Positions 26,556 to 34,682 of a stretch of 64,000 bases of DNA are shown here, piece after piece. The DNA is taken from positions 8,466 through 72,465 of the forward strand of contig NZ_JBHYMS010000041.1 in NCBI RefSeq assembly GCF_042743185.1. The letters are read 5' to 3'. Below the pieces are notes generated by a model. That model saw only the letters and a program-made list of their open reading frames with translations. It was not told where the DNA came from and made no database searches. Every line of letters begins with the position of its first letter. Positions within the stretch are counted from its first letter, which is position 1. Source of the stretch: Inquilinus sp042743185 (GTDB lineage Bacteria > Pseudomonadota > Alphaproteobacteria > DSM-16000 > Inquilinaceae). The position numbers were made by a program, and so were the translations under genes.

Positions 26556-26572
26556 CGCATGGACCTATCAGG
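26556..26572. promoter_or_regulatory. Motif shared with LysR promoter (candidate LysR site, copy 2)
   Basis: CGCATGGACCTATCAGG lies about 80 bp upstream of the CMD-operon start and matches 24394-24410 in 14 of 17 bases. The distance suits a LysR activation site. Confidence 0.5.
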
Positions 26573-26719
26573 CGGCCTTATGAATGATCGGCGGTCTCGG
26601 TTCGCGTCGCGGCCGACCCCGTCATGTCCCGGTGATCTGGCGCCATGACGCGAAGGCATTGGGCTCGAGGGTCGCGGCGCCGCCAGGATGCAGCCTCGGT
26701 GCCTCGGGGAGCGAGTGCT

Positions 26720-27802
26720 GTGTCGGCAAGAGTGGTGATGACGGTGGTGATCGCGCTGGCGGCGCTGGCCTTGCCGGCCGCGGCGCAGGCGCCGCAGCGG
26801 GTGGTGCCCGTGGCGGTGCGGGTGATCCCGCCGATGGTCGAGGAGACCAACGGCCAGCTCAGCGGCTTCAGCATCGATCTCTGGAACGCGATCGCCAGCC
26901 GCCGCCACTGGACCACCGAGTTCACGGTGGTGCCCAGCGTCCAGGCCCAGCTCGCCGCCGTATCCGGCCGCGAGGCCGATGCCGGCGTCGGCGCGATCTC
27001 GATCACCGCCGACCGCATCACCGACTACGATTTCTCGCAGCCGATCCTGAATGCCGGGCTCGGCATCCTGACGCGCAGCGAGCGGCCGGGGCGCGAGGCC
27101 ACCGCCTTCGGCAGCCTGCTGCACCTGCTGCTGTCGCCCGCGGTGCTGGTCTGGCTCGGCATCGCCGGGCTGCTGACGATCGTCCCGGCGCATATCGTCT
27201 GGTTCGTCGAACGCGGCCAGCCGGATGGCATGATCGGCACCAGGCGCTACTTCCCCGGAATCTTCCAGGCCTTCTTCTGGGGTCTCGGCACCCTGGCCAC
27301 CCAGGCGGATGCGATGCCGCGCCACTGGGTGTCCCGTGGCGTCGCGGTGCTGTGGATGTTCACCGGCGTGGTCTTCGTCGCCTTCTACACGGCGACGCTG
27401 ACGGCCAGCCTGACGGTGCAGCAGATCCGGCAGGAGATCAACGGCCCCGGCGACCTGCCGGGCAAGGCGGTCGGCACCGTCGGCGGCACCACCTCGGCCC
27501 GCTATCTCGGCGCCGCCAACATCCAGCCGGTGACCTTCGCGAGTGCGGAGGACGCCTACCAGGCCCTGATCGACGACCAGGTCGACGCCGTCGTCTACGA
27601 CGCGCCGGTGCTGCAATACATCGCCGCGCATCAGGGGCTCGGGCGCGCCGGCCTGGTCGGCCCGATCTTCCAGCCGGAGGATTACGGCTTCGTCTTCCGC
27701 AACGACAGCGACCTGCGCCGCGACGTCGATGCCGCCCTGCTGTCGATGCGCCAGGACGGCAGCTATGAGGAGCTGCGCCAGCGCTGGTTCGGCAAGTCGT
27801 AG
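26720..27802 (+). CDS. Ionotropic glutamate receptor-type ligand-gated channel
   Basis: 360 residues from the GTG with GGGGAG eight bases upstream (the frame opens at 26645). Signal peptide about 1-23. Ligand-binding lobe S1 about 28-125 (ITADRITDYDFSQPIL, where Arg99 matches the iGluR ligand-carboxylate Arg); membrane helix about 141-160; re-entrant pore about 181-198 (GIFQAFFWGLGTLATQ); membrane helix about 206-228; lobe S2 about 235-356. YTATLTASLTV at 223-233 is the bacterial version of the iGluR gate motif SYTANLAAFLTV. The potassium filter TVGYG of GluR0 is absent; the pore is closer to animal non-selective receptors. A plain amino-acid binding protein would lack the two membrane spans. 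Ligand unknown. Confidence 0.87.
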   Translation: MSARVVMTVVIALAALALPAAAQAPQRVVPVAVRVIPPMVEETNGQLSGFSIDLWNAIASRRHWTTEFTVVPSVQAQLAAVSGREADAGVGAISITADRITDYDFSQPILNAGLGILTRSERPGREATAFGSLLHLLLSPAVLVWLGIAGLLTIVPAHIVWFVERGQPDGMIGTRRYFPGIFQAFFWGLGTLATQADAMPRHWVSRGVAVLWMFTGVVFVAFYTATLTASLTVQQIRQEINGPGDLPGKAVGTVGGTTSARYLGAANIQPVTFASAEDAYQALIDDQVDAVVYDAPVLQYIAAHQGLGRAGLVGPIFQPEDYGFVFRNDSDLRRDVDAALLSMRQDGSYEELRQRWFGKS

Positions 27803-27987
27803 CGGGGCGGCGGGGCGGGCCGGATTCGACCCTTTGCGGTCACCGTTTTATCAGGGCTGATGCCGAACCGCCGCCGGTCTAATGGAGCGTGTGCAATCGC
27901 TGCGACAACGGTCCCTTCTATTCTGCGGGTCACCCGTTGGCATAATATCATATAAGCGATCTTCCGATCTGGTCTGGGGGACGGGTC

Positions 27988-28275
27988 ATGAGATTTCGTG
28001 TCATGTGGTTGTGTCTGTTTGTGCTCGCGCTACCGGCCGGGCCAGCGATGGCGGAGAGAGATTGTCCGAAGCTCGATTGTACCGATCTTCCGAATGGCGA
28101 GTATCCCAATCCCGAGACATGCACCGCCTTCTGCTATTGCGTCTGGGGGGAGTCCGTATGGACGGATTGCCCCGATGGCCTTTTCTTCAATCCTGAACTC
28201 AAGGTTTGTGACTGGCCGCAGAACTCCGGATGCAAGATCGGCACTGAGTCCACCAAACCGAAAACGGGTGGATAG
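27988..28275 (+). CDS. Small secreted peritrophin-A / CBM14 chitin-binding protein
   Basis: 95 residues: signal peptide 1-22 and a single CBM14 domain. The six domain Cys fall at 31, 45, 51, 61, 74 and 82, spacing C-x13-C-x5-C-x9-C-x12-C-x7-C, with PNPETCTAF, CPDGLFFNPE and CDWP exactly at the expected places. Cys26 and Cys49 may form a fourth disulfide. The fold binds chitin in insect peritrophic matrix and is uncommon in bacteria. GGGGGACGGGTC precedes the ATG. G+C is lower than in the neighbours, suggesting transfer. Confidence 0.87.
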   Translation: MRFRVMWLCLFVLALPAGPAMAERDCPKLDCTDLPNGEYPNPETCTAFCYCVWGESVWTDCPDGLFFNPELKVCDWPQNSGCKIGTESTKPKTGG

Positions 28276-28366
28276 ACCCACACGGTCGCGTCTCGGGGCG
28301 GACACGGCTTCCGCTAGCCGCCCCTTGCGGCCATGGTTCTTGCCTGTTCGGGATCGCGACCAGTCT

Positions 28367-29248
28367 CTACGCCGGGAACAGGTTCCGCGCCAGGAAGTCG
28401 ACGAACGCCCGCAGCTTGGGCGAGGGATAGCGGCTGGACGGCCACAGCAGGCGGAACACGCCCTCATGCGCGGTGTGGTCGGCCAGCACCGCCGCCAGCC
28501 GGCCGTCCTCGATCTGACGGCGAATGGCGAAGTCGGGCAGGCAGGCGATGCCCAGCCCCTGCTCGGCCAGGGCGATCAGCGGCTCGATCGTGTTCGCCAC
28601 CGCTGTGGCCGGCAGCGCGATCTCCTGGCGCAGCGGCCAGGGCTCGAACCTGCCGCTGGTGGCGAAGCGGTGCTGCAGGCAGGCATGGCCGGCCAGCTCC
28701 TCCGGACTCCCCGGCACGCCCCGCCGTTGGAGGTAGGAGGGCGAGGCCACGAGCTGCAGCCGGAACACGCCCAGGAAGCGGCTCATCAGCCGGGAGTCGC
28801 TCACCTCGCCGGCACGGATCACGGCGTCGAAGCCCTCCTCGATCACGTCGACCAGCCGATCGGTGAAGTCGAGATCCAGCTCGATCTCCGGGTAGGCGCG
28901 CATGAAGGCGCCCAGGGTCGGCATCATCAGCATGCCGGCCAGCGGCAGGCTGACCCGCAGCCGGCCGCGCGGCGCGCCGCGGGTCTGCGCCAGCTCCGTC
29001 TCGGCGCTCTCGATCTCGCTGAAGATCCGCCGGCAGCGCTCCAGGAACAGCGCGCCTTCCGGCGTCAGCGTCACCGACCGGGTCGAGCGGTGCAGCAGGC
29101 GCACGCCCAGCCGCTCCTCCAGCCGCGCCACCGCCTTGCCGATGGCGGAGGAGGAGACGCCGAGCTGCCGTGCCGCCGCGGTGAAGCTGCGGGCGTCGGC
29201 CGCCCGGACGAAGGCGTCGAGCGCGCCGAGGCTGTCGGTGTGTCGCAT
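28367..29248 (-). CDS. LysR-family transcriptional regulator (divergent from polysaccharide deacetylase)
   Basis: About 293 residues from ATG 29248 (in-frame ATGs at 29254 and 29263 are alternatives; none has a good ribosome site). HTH near residues 1-62: LGALDAFVRAADARSFTAAARQLGVSSSAIGKAVARLEERLG. Linker HRSTRSVTLTPEG. Effector domain to the end. Two dyads lie at and above the start, consistent with autorepression and control of the deacetylase gene at 29368. Confidence 0.92.
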   Translation of the reverse strand: MRHTDSLGALDAFVRAADARSFTAAARQLGVSSSAIGKAVARLEERLGVRLLHRSTRSVTLTPEGALFLERCRRIFSEIESAETELAQTRGAPRGRLRVSLPLAGMLMMPTLGAFMRAYPEIELDLDFTDRLVDVIEEGFDAVIRAGEVSDSRLMSRFLGVFRLQLVASPSYLQRRGVPGSPEELAGHACLQHRFATSGRFEPWPLRQEIALPATAVANTIEPLIALAEQGLGIACLPDFAIRRQIEDGRLAAVLADHTAHEGVFRLLWPSSRYPSPKLRAFVDFLARNLFPA

Positions 29249-29255
29249 CGTCATT

Positions 29256-29282
29256 CCGGACATTTAAGTCTGAAGTGTCCGG
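29256..29282. promoter_or_regulatory. Inverted repeat at LysR start, candidate operator
   Basis: CCGGACA and TGTCCGG form a perfect 7-bp dyad separated by 13 bases, extendable by two more pairs with one mismatch. It overlaps the LysR translation start region in the LysR/deacetylase gap. Confidence 0.5.
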
Positions 29283-29305
29283 AACTATAGCCTAGTTCTC
29301 CGGAA
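29278..29305. promoter_or_regulatory. Second inverted repeat in LysR/deacetylase gap
   Basis: TCCGGAACTA and TAGTTC-TC-CGGA are near-perfect reverse complements around TAGCC, with a two-base bulge. The arms share the CCGGA word with the dyad at 29256-29282, suggesting adjacent binding sites for one dimeric regulator. Confidence 0.45.
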
Positions 29306-29367
29306 TGCGCGGCGGCCTCACCTTGTCGCCAGTCACTGGATGACAGTCCCGACACGAGGAGGCAGAG

Positions 29368-30252
29368 ATGGACGCCCCGCAGCATCACGACCGGTTCCCG
29401 TATTCCGCCATCGTCGACCGCCCGCCGCTGCGCTGGCCGAACGGCGCCCGGGTGGCGGTGTGGGTCACCCCGAACATCGAGCATTTCCTGTTCGACCGGC
29501 CGTCGAGCTCGATCAACCCGCACACCGCCGCCCTCGTCCCCGACGTGCTGAACTATTCCTGGCGCGACTACGGCGTCCGGGTCGGCATCTGGCGGCTGAC
29601 GGAGGTGATGGAGAAGCATGGCTTCAAGGGCACGGTGGCGCTCAACGCCGACGTCGTCCGGCACTATCCCCGCATCATCGAGGCCGGGCAGGCGCTGGGC
29701 TGGGAGTGGATGGGCCATGGCGAGACCAACTCGACGCTGATCCACGCCCAGCCGGAGGAGGAGGAGCGGCAGATCGTGCGCGGCGTCGTCGAGACCATCG
29801 AGCAGGCCACCGGCCGGCGGCCGCGCGGCTGGCTCAGCCCGGCGCTGACGGAATCGCACTGCACGCTCGACCTCCTGGCCGAAGCCGGCATCGACTACGT
29901 CGCCAACTGGGTCAATGACGAGCAGCCCTATCCGATGCGGGTGAAGACGGGATCGATGCTGTCGCTGCCCTATTCGATCGAGATCAACGACTTCAACGCC
30001 TTCCTCTTCCAGGGCCAGACCGGCGAGCAGTTCGCGCGGACCATCCGCGACCAGTTCGACGGGCTCTACGAGGATGGGGCGAAGACCGGCCGGGTGATGG
30101 GCATCGCCCTGCACCCGTTCCTGATCGGCCACCCGCACCGGGCCCGGCACTTCGCCGCGGCGCTGGCCCACATCGCCGCGCATGACGGCGTCTGGCTGGC
30201 CACCGGCAGCGAGATCGCCGACTGGTACCGGAAGGCCCGCGCCGAAGGCTAG
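29368..30252 (+). CDS. Polysaccharide deacetylase-family hydrolase (allantoinase PuuE-like)
   Basis: 294 residues with a NodB-type TIM-barrel-like fold. N-terminal LRWPNGARVAVWVTPNIEHF and VGIWRLTEVMEKHGFKGTVALNADVVRHYPRI, then GWEWMGHGETNSTLIH with metal-binding His residues, are as in cytosolic PuuE allantoinase and related amidohydrolases rather than in chitin deacetylases (no signal peptide). Probable carbon-nitrogen hydrolysis of a small heterocycle or amide. AGGAGGCAGAG precedes the ATG. Divergent LysR probably controls it. Confidence 0.87.
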   Translation: MDAPQHHDRFPYSAIVDRPPLRWPNGARVAVWVTPNIEHFLFDRPSSSINPHTAALVPDVLNYSWRDYGVRVGIWRLTEVMEKHGFKGTVALNADVVRHYPRIIEAGQALGWEWMGHGETNSTLIHAQPEEEERQIVRGVVETIEQATGRRPRGWLSPALTESHCTLDLLAEAGIDYVANWVNDEQPYPMRVKTGSMLSLPYSIEINDFNAFLFQGQTGEQFARTIRDQFDGLYEDGAKTGRVMGIALHPFLIGHPHRARHFAAALAHIAAHDGVWLATGSEIADWYRKARAEG

Positions 30253-30378
30253 CCGGCCGCGGCCTTCATGATCATCCAGTGCGGCTCCGCATCGTTCCGC
30301 TTGCCGGGACTGCCCGGTTGCCGATCGGGGAAGCGCCCGGTCTGAGCCAATGGCGCCCGAGGAATGCCGGCACGAGGG

Positions 30379-30864
30379 TCAGCTGCCGGCGCAGGCGGCC
30401 TCGATATCGGCAAACGCCTGATCGATGCCGCTGATGTCGAACAGGGCCGTCAGTTCGCTCGGGCCGCGTTTCTGGCCGGTGGCGCGGACGACCAGCTTCG
30501 TGCCGCCGGCGAAGTCAATCTTGATGTTCTTGCGATAGGGCAGCGTCACCACAGGGTCGTCGCGGACGCTCCAATTGCCCCCGATCGCTCGATTGTCGTC
30601 GACCCTGTAAAGCATCCAGACGGTGTCGCCGGACGCGGGATCGAGGCGCCTGCTGAAGCTCGCCACGAAGAACAGCTGCTTCATCGGATTGCAGGTGACG
30701 CCGAACATCGCATTCGATTCGGTGCCGGCTTCTCCGGTCGAATCGACGTAGATCGACGTGGTGATCTTGTCGTTGATCGGGTCCTTGGTGTCGAGCCGCC
30801 GCCATTCGGCCTGGGCCGGGACGCTCAGGAGCGATGCTGCGATTGTCAGATGCACGAAACGCAT
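30379..30864 (-). CDS. Secreted protein, VasI/TagO-like pattern
   Basis: 161 residues from MRFVHLT with a signal peptide 1-18 (TIAASLLSVPAQA). The body, with NAMFGVTCNPMKQLFFVASF, two Cys (second at the extreme C-terminus, AACAGS) and GPSELTALFDISGIDQAFADIEAAC, resembles the VasI/TagO-type periplasmic fold, in which a regular beta-sandwich is closed by a C-terminal helix with Cys. No type VI secretion genes are near, so a role there cannot be claimed. Function unknown. Stands alone upstream of the tRNA gene, transcribed in the same direction. Confidence 0.7.
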   Translation of the reverse strand: MRFVHLTIAASLLSVPAQAEWRRLDTKDPINDKITTSIYVDSTGEAGTESNAMFGVTCNPMKQLFFVASFSRRLDPASGDTVWMLYRVDDNRAIGGNWSVRDDPVVTLPYRKNIKIDFAGGTKLVVRATGQKRGPSELTALFDISGIDQAFADIEAACAGS

Positions 30865-31064
30865 GGAACTCCCCCGAGTTGGAACCCCTGGCGGTGAGGC
30901 CGGCACGACCTTCTTCTTACGCAGGCTACATCGCCTTCTGCCGCCCTGCAGACGGCGAATCGCGCGATCATGGGAGGCACCTCTGCGCGGCCCGCGTCAC
31001 GGTGCAAGGCGATGCAAAGGGGCTTCTGCGGGACCGGCCGATTTTCACCGAGCGAATGGGCGGA

Positions 31065-31141
31065 TGGCGTCCCCGGAGAGATTCGAACTCCCGACCCGCT
31101 GCTTAGGACGCAGCCGCTCTATCCTGCTGAGCTACGGGGAC
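31065..31141 (-). tRNA. tRNA-Arg (anticodon CCT)
   Basis: On the minus strand the acceptor stem GTCCCCG pairs with CGGGGAC, followed by discriminator G and encoded CCA. D-arm GCTCAGCAGGATAGAGC, anticodon stem GCTGC/GCAGC with loop GTCCTAA giving anticodon CCT, and T-arm GGGAGTTCGAATCTCTCC with the invariant TTCGA are all present. The 77 bases read the AGG codon. Confidence 0.96.
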
Positions 31142-31220
31142 CCGGGCGCCCTTATAGCAGCCTGCGGGGGCGATGACACCCCCGCCGTGGTGCTGCGACG
31201 CGCGAAGGCCGGATGCGAAG

Positions 31221-31246
31221 GAGGCCACCCCGCGCCGGGTGGCCTC
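31221..31246 (-). terminator. Hairpin after type I secretion operon
   Basis: GAGGCCACCC and GGGTGGCCTC form a perfect 10-bp stem with a 6-base loop, 31 bases past the adaptor stop. The T-run is weak, so this may be a transcription terminator or an RNA-stabilising end. Confidence 0.55.
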
Positions 31247-31276
31247 TTCGTCGCACGGAATCGGACGCGGCCCGCC

Positions 31277-32674
31277 TCAATCCTCGACGAAGCTGCGCTG
31301 GAAGGCGTGCACCAGCGGGTCGACCGCGTATTGCAGGGCGGTGCGGGTGCCGGTCTGGATCGAGGCCTCGGCCGGCATGCCGGCGGACAGGTTGACCTGC
31401 GGCGCCACCTGCTTCAGCAGGGTTGGGTCGACCTCGACCTTGGCCAGGAAGTAGGACCGCCGGGTCTGCTCGTCCTGGGTGCTGTCGGCGGCGACATAGA
31501 TCACGCGGCCGTCGATCCGCGGCATGTTGCGCTGGTGATAGGCGGTGAAGCGGACCAGCGCCGACTGCCCCTCGCGCACCGTGTCGATGTCGTTCGGCTG
31601 CACCTGCACGTCGATCACCAGCTTGTCGTTCTTCGGCACGATCTCCAGGATCGCGGCGCCCGGCTGGATGACGCCGCCGAGCGTGTGGTACTTCAGGTTC
31701 ACCACCACGCCGTCGAGCGGCGCCAGGATGCGGGTGCGGCCGACCACGTCGCCGGCGGACCGCATCTTCTCCTCCAGCTGGGCCAGCTCCTTCTGCGTGC
31801 TGGAACGCTCCTCGGCGATCTTGTCGCGGAAGTCGCTGTCCAGCGCCAGGATCCGCATCTGGCTCTCGCCGATGGTCTGCTCGGCCTTGGCGATCGAGGA
31901 GGTGTCGGAGGCCTTCTGGCCGATGATCTGGGCCTGGGCGCGCTGCAACTGCAGCAGGCGGGTCCTGCGCTCCAGCCCCTTGGCCACCAGCGGGGCGACG
32001 CCGTCGATCTCCTGCTGGATCAGGTCGAGCTGGGTGTCCGACGAGGTGATCTGGGCGCGCAGGCCCTCGATGTCGGCGCGGCTCTGCTCGACGCGCTGCT
32101 CCAGCACCGATTTCTGGCCCAGGATCGATTCGCGGCGGGAGACGAACTGCTGCTGCTGCGCCCGCACCAGGGCCGCGGCGACCGGGTTCTTCGCCGCCTC
32201 GTCCAGCACCTCCTGCGGCATGGCGATCGACGCCGCGCCGGCCTGCTCGGCGTCGAGCCGGGTCAGCGCCGCGATGTCGGCCAGGCGCTGCATGCGCACC
32301 GAATCATAGGTCGCCAGGTCGCGCGTCGAATCCAGCACCAGCAGCGGATCGCCGGCCCTGACCTCGGTGCCGTCCTTCACCAGCAGCTCGCGGATGATGC
32401 CGCCTTCCAGGTGCTGCACCGTGCGCTTGTTGCCTTCCGGGCTGACCACGCCGTTGGCGATCGCGGCCGAGGCCAGCGGGGCCACCGCGGCCCAGGCGCC
32501 GAAACCGAAGACGAAGACGCCGATCACGACGCCGCCGATCAGGCTGAGACGGTTCAGGCCGTAGGCGTTGCGCTTGAGCGCCGTGACCGTCTCATCCGGC
32601 GGAGCGGGCAGGCGGGGGCTGCTGCGGACGGCCGGCGGCAGTGGCTGTCCAGGCTCCTGAGGGATAAGCGACAT
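31277..32674 (-). CDS. Type I secretion periplasmic adaptor, HlyD/PrsE family
   Basis: 465 residues. Short cytosolic Pro-rich N-terminus, one membrane helix about 42-65 (LSLIGGVVIGVFVFGFGAWAAVAPL), lipoyl half GNKRTVQHLEGGIIRELLVKDGTEVRAGDPLLVLD, long coiled coil about 120-290 and the second lipoyl/beta-barrel portion ending IQTGTRTALQYAVDPLVHAFQRSF. It bridges the ABC exporter to an outer-membrane TolC-like channel, which is not encoded here. Its start lies inside the upstream ATPase gene by 83 bases. Confidence 0.93.
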   Translation of the reverse strand: MSLIPQEPGQPLPPAVRSSPRLPAPPDETVTALKRNAYGLNRLSLIGGVVIGVFVFGFGAWAAVAPLASAAIANGVVSPEGNKRTVQHLEGGIIRELLVKDGTEVRAGDPLLVLDSTRDLATYDSVRMQRLADIAALTRLDAEQAGAASIAMPQEVLDEAAKNPVAAALVRAQQQQFVSRRESILGQKSVLEQRVEQSRADIEGLRAQITSSDTQLDLIQQEIDGVAPLVAKGLERRTRLLQLQRAQAQIIGQKASDTSSIAKAEQTIGESQMRILALDSDFRDKIAEERSSTQKELAQLEEKMRSAGDVVGRTRILAPLDGVVVNLKYHTLGGVIQPGAAILEIVPKNDKLVIDVQVQPNDIDTVREGQSALVRFTAYHQRNMPRIDGRVIYVAADSTQDEQTRRSYFLAKVEVDPTLLKQVAPQVNLSAGMPAEASIQTGTRTALQYAVDPLVHAFQRSFVED

Positions 32675-34397
32675 TTTCCGAACTTCCCTTTGGCGCCGGC
32701 GTGGTCTCTGCGGCGCGTGGTCCAGCGATGCGGGCCAGAACCTCGGCCCGCGGTCCGAGCAGCGCGATCTCGCCGTCGCGCATCACCAGGAGGCGGTCGG
32801 CATCGGCCAGGATCTGCGGACGGTGGGCGACGATGACGACGGTCGCGCCCTGGGTCTTCAGCCCGGCGATCGTGCCCATCAGCGCCGCCTCGCCATCCGC
32901 GTCGAGGTTGGAGTTGGGCTCGTCCAGCACCACCAGCTTGGGGTTGCCGAACACGGCGCGGGCCAGGCCGACACGCTGGCGCTGCCCGCCCGACAGCGGC
33001 ACCCCGCCGTCGCCGATCGGGGTATCGTAGCCCTGCGGCAGCCGCACGATCATGTCGTGCACGCCGGCCAGCTGCGCCGCCGCCACCACCTGGTCGGAGT
33101 CGACCTCGCCCATGCGGGCGATGTTCTCGGCCACCGTGCCGGGGAAGATGTCGACCGCCTGCGGCAGGTAGCCGAGATACGGGCCCAGCGTCTCCGGCGA
33201 CCATTGCCCGAGATCGGCGCCGTCGAGCCGGACCGCGCCGTCGGTCGGCGGGTAGATGCCGCACAGGAGGCGGCACAGCGTGCTCTTGCCCGAGGCCGAG
33301 GGCCCGACCACGCCCAGCACCTCGCCGGCCGCGATCTCGAAGCTGACCCGCTTGATGATCGGGGTCTTGGCCTGCGGCGCCACGAACACCAGCTTGTCGA
33401 TCTGCACCTTGCCGCTCGGCGCCGGCAGGGTCAGGCCGTCGCGGCGCTTGGGCAGGGCGGTCAGGATCTTCTCGATCGATTCATAGGACTGGCGGGCGCT
33501 GATGAACTGGCGCCAGGAGCTGATCGCCTGCTCGACCGGGGCCAGCGCGCGGGACAGGATCATCGACCCGGCGATCATGCCGCCCGAGGTCAGCTCGCCG
33601 TGCAGCAGCAGATAGGCGCCGACGCCCATCACCAGGCTCTGCACGAAGATGCGGACGAATTTCGAGGCGCCGCCGATGATCGACGACAGGTCGGCGCCTT
33701 TCTCCTGGCCCTGCAGCGCCGCCTCCTGGTCCTTCCGCCAGCGGCCCAGCAGCGCCGGCAGCATGCCCATGGCGCGCACCGTCTCGGCGCTGCGGATGGC
33801 GCCCTCGGCCTGGCGCTGGGCGGTGACCTGCAGCTTGTTGGCGTCGGTGGTCGGGCCGCGCAGCATCTTCTCGTTGGCCAGCGCCAGCCCGAACAGGACC
33901 AGGGCGGAGATCAGCGCCGTGACGCCGAGCGCCCAGTGCAGCAGGAACATGACGACGATGAAGACCGGCGCCCAGGGGGCGTCGAACAGCGGGCCGATCG
34001 CCGGGCCGCCGATGAAGGCGCGGATCTGCGACAGGTCGCGCAGCGCCTGGCCGCCCACCGGCGCGCCCAGCACGGCGCCGTTCACCCCGGTCTCGACCAG
34101 CGTGCCGGCGAGCTGGCGCTCGAACCGGGTGCCGATCCGGGCCAGGAGAGCGGAGCGCAGCCCGTCGATCCAGCCGAGGATGATGAAGGCGAAGCAGGCG
34201 ACGATGGTCAGGAACACCAGCGTCTCGACATGGGCGCTGCCCAGCACCCGGTCGAACAGCTGATAGGAGTAGAGCGGCGACACCATCACGAGGAGATTGA
34301 TGACGAAGCTGAACCCGCCGGCCACCAGGAACCATGGCCTGACCGATCGCAGGGCTCTGCGGGCGGCGCTCGGCGGTGTCGATTCGGTCTTCGCCAT
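32592..34397 (-). CDS. Type I secretion ABC transporter/ATPase, PrtD/PrsD family
   Basis: 601 residues: about six membrane helices in residues 20-310, then an ATPase with Walker A GPSASGKSTL, signature LSGGQRQRVGLAR, Walker B LVVLDEPNSNLD and switch His (IVAHRP). It lacks a C39 peptidase domain, so it exports substrates with C-terminal signals, such as RTX proteins. The last ~45 residues are a Pro/Ala-rich tail that overlaps the adaptor gene. Likely substrates are the proteins at 42170 and 43359. AT-rich upstream region contains the promoter. Confidence 0.94.
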   Translation of the reverse strand: MAKTESTPPSAARRALRSVRPWFLVAGGFSFVINLLVMVSPLYSYQLFDRVLGSAHVETLVFLTIVACFAFIILGWIDGLRSALLARIGTRFERQLAGTLVETGVNGAVLGAPVGGQALRDLSQIRAFIGGPAIGPLFDAPWAPVFIVVMFLLHWALGVTALISALVLFGLALANEKMLRGPTTDANKLQVTAQRQAEGAIRSAETVRAMGMLPALLGRWRKDQEAALQGQEKGADLSSIIGGASKFVRIFVQSLVMGVGAYLLLHGELTSGGMIAGSMILSRALAPVEQAISSWRQFISARQSYESIEKILTALPKRRDGLTLPAPSGKVQIDKLVFVAPQAKTPIIKRVSFEIAAGEVLGVVGPSASGKSTLCRLLCGIYPPTDGAVRLDGADLGQWSPETLGPYLGYLPQAVDIFPGTVAENIARMGEVDSDQVVAAAQLAGVHDMIVRLPQGYDTPIGDGGVPLSGGQRQRVGLARAVFGNPKLVVLDEPNSNLDADGEAALMGTIAGLKTQGATVVIVAHRPQILADADRLLVMRDGEIALLGPRAEVLARIAGPRAAETTPAPKGSSENVAYPSGAWTATAAGRPQQPPPARSAG

Positions 34398-34682
34398 AAT
34401 GTCTTTTCCCCTCGTCGGCGTCCCCAGGCGCCAGCACCCGAAGCCGACTTTATATACCGCCGCATACTGATCGAGAAGCAGACCGCCCCGCTACCGGAAA
34501 GCGAACTGAAACCCCCTAAGGACCCGTATTTGAATAATTCATTCCCAACTTTGTAACTGTCTCACAGGGAACACCCATTGTCTCGACAGATTCTGCGCTT
34601 CGCTTGGCAAAATTCTGACCGTTTCGCGACCGATTCTTGACCCCTTGGCGGCGGGGCCGGACGGGCGCTAGGATGGCTCCGC
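34398..34682. promoter_or_regulatory. Intergenic region with type I secretion and mmcB promoters
   Basis: About 285 bp without a gene, AT-rich between 34440 and 34560 (TTTATATACCGCCGCATACT and TATTTGAATAATTCATTC). It must hold the divergent promoters for the exporter operon and mmcB; no palindromic operator stands out. Confidence 0.4.

Noticed and set aside
30379..30864. Type VI secretion accessory role for the VasI/TagO-like protein
   Set aside because: Only a loose pattern match and no other type VI genes in the window; kept as a fold hint only.
31065..31141. tRNA-Arg as attachment site of a genomic island
   Set aside because: No integrase nearby and no repeat of the tRNA 3' end was noticed downstream; neighbouring genes have normal composition.
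34440..34560. Possible riboswitch or ncRNA in the type I secretion upstream region
   Set aside because: AT-rich, but no convincing conserved stem arrangement or known aptamer core could be recognised.
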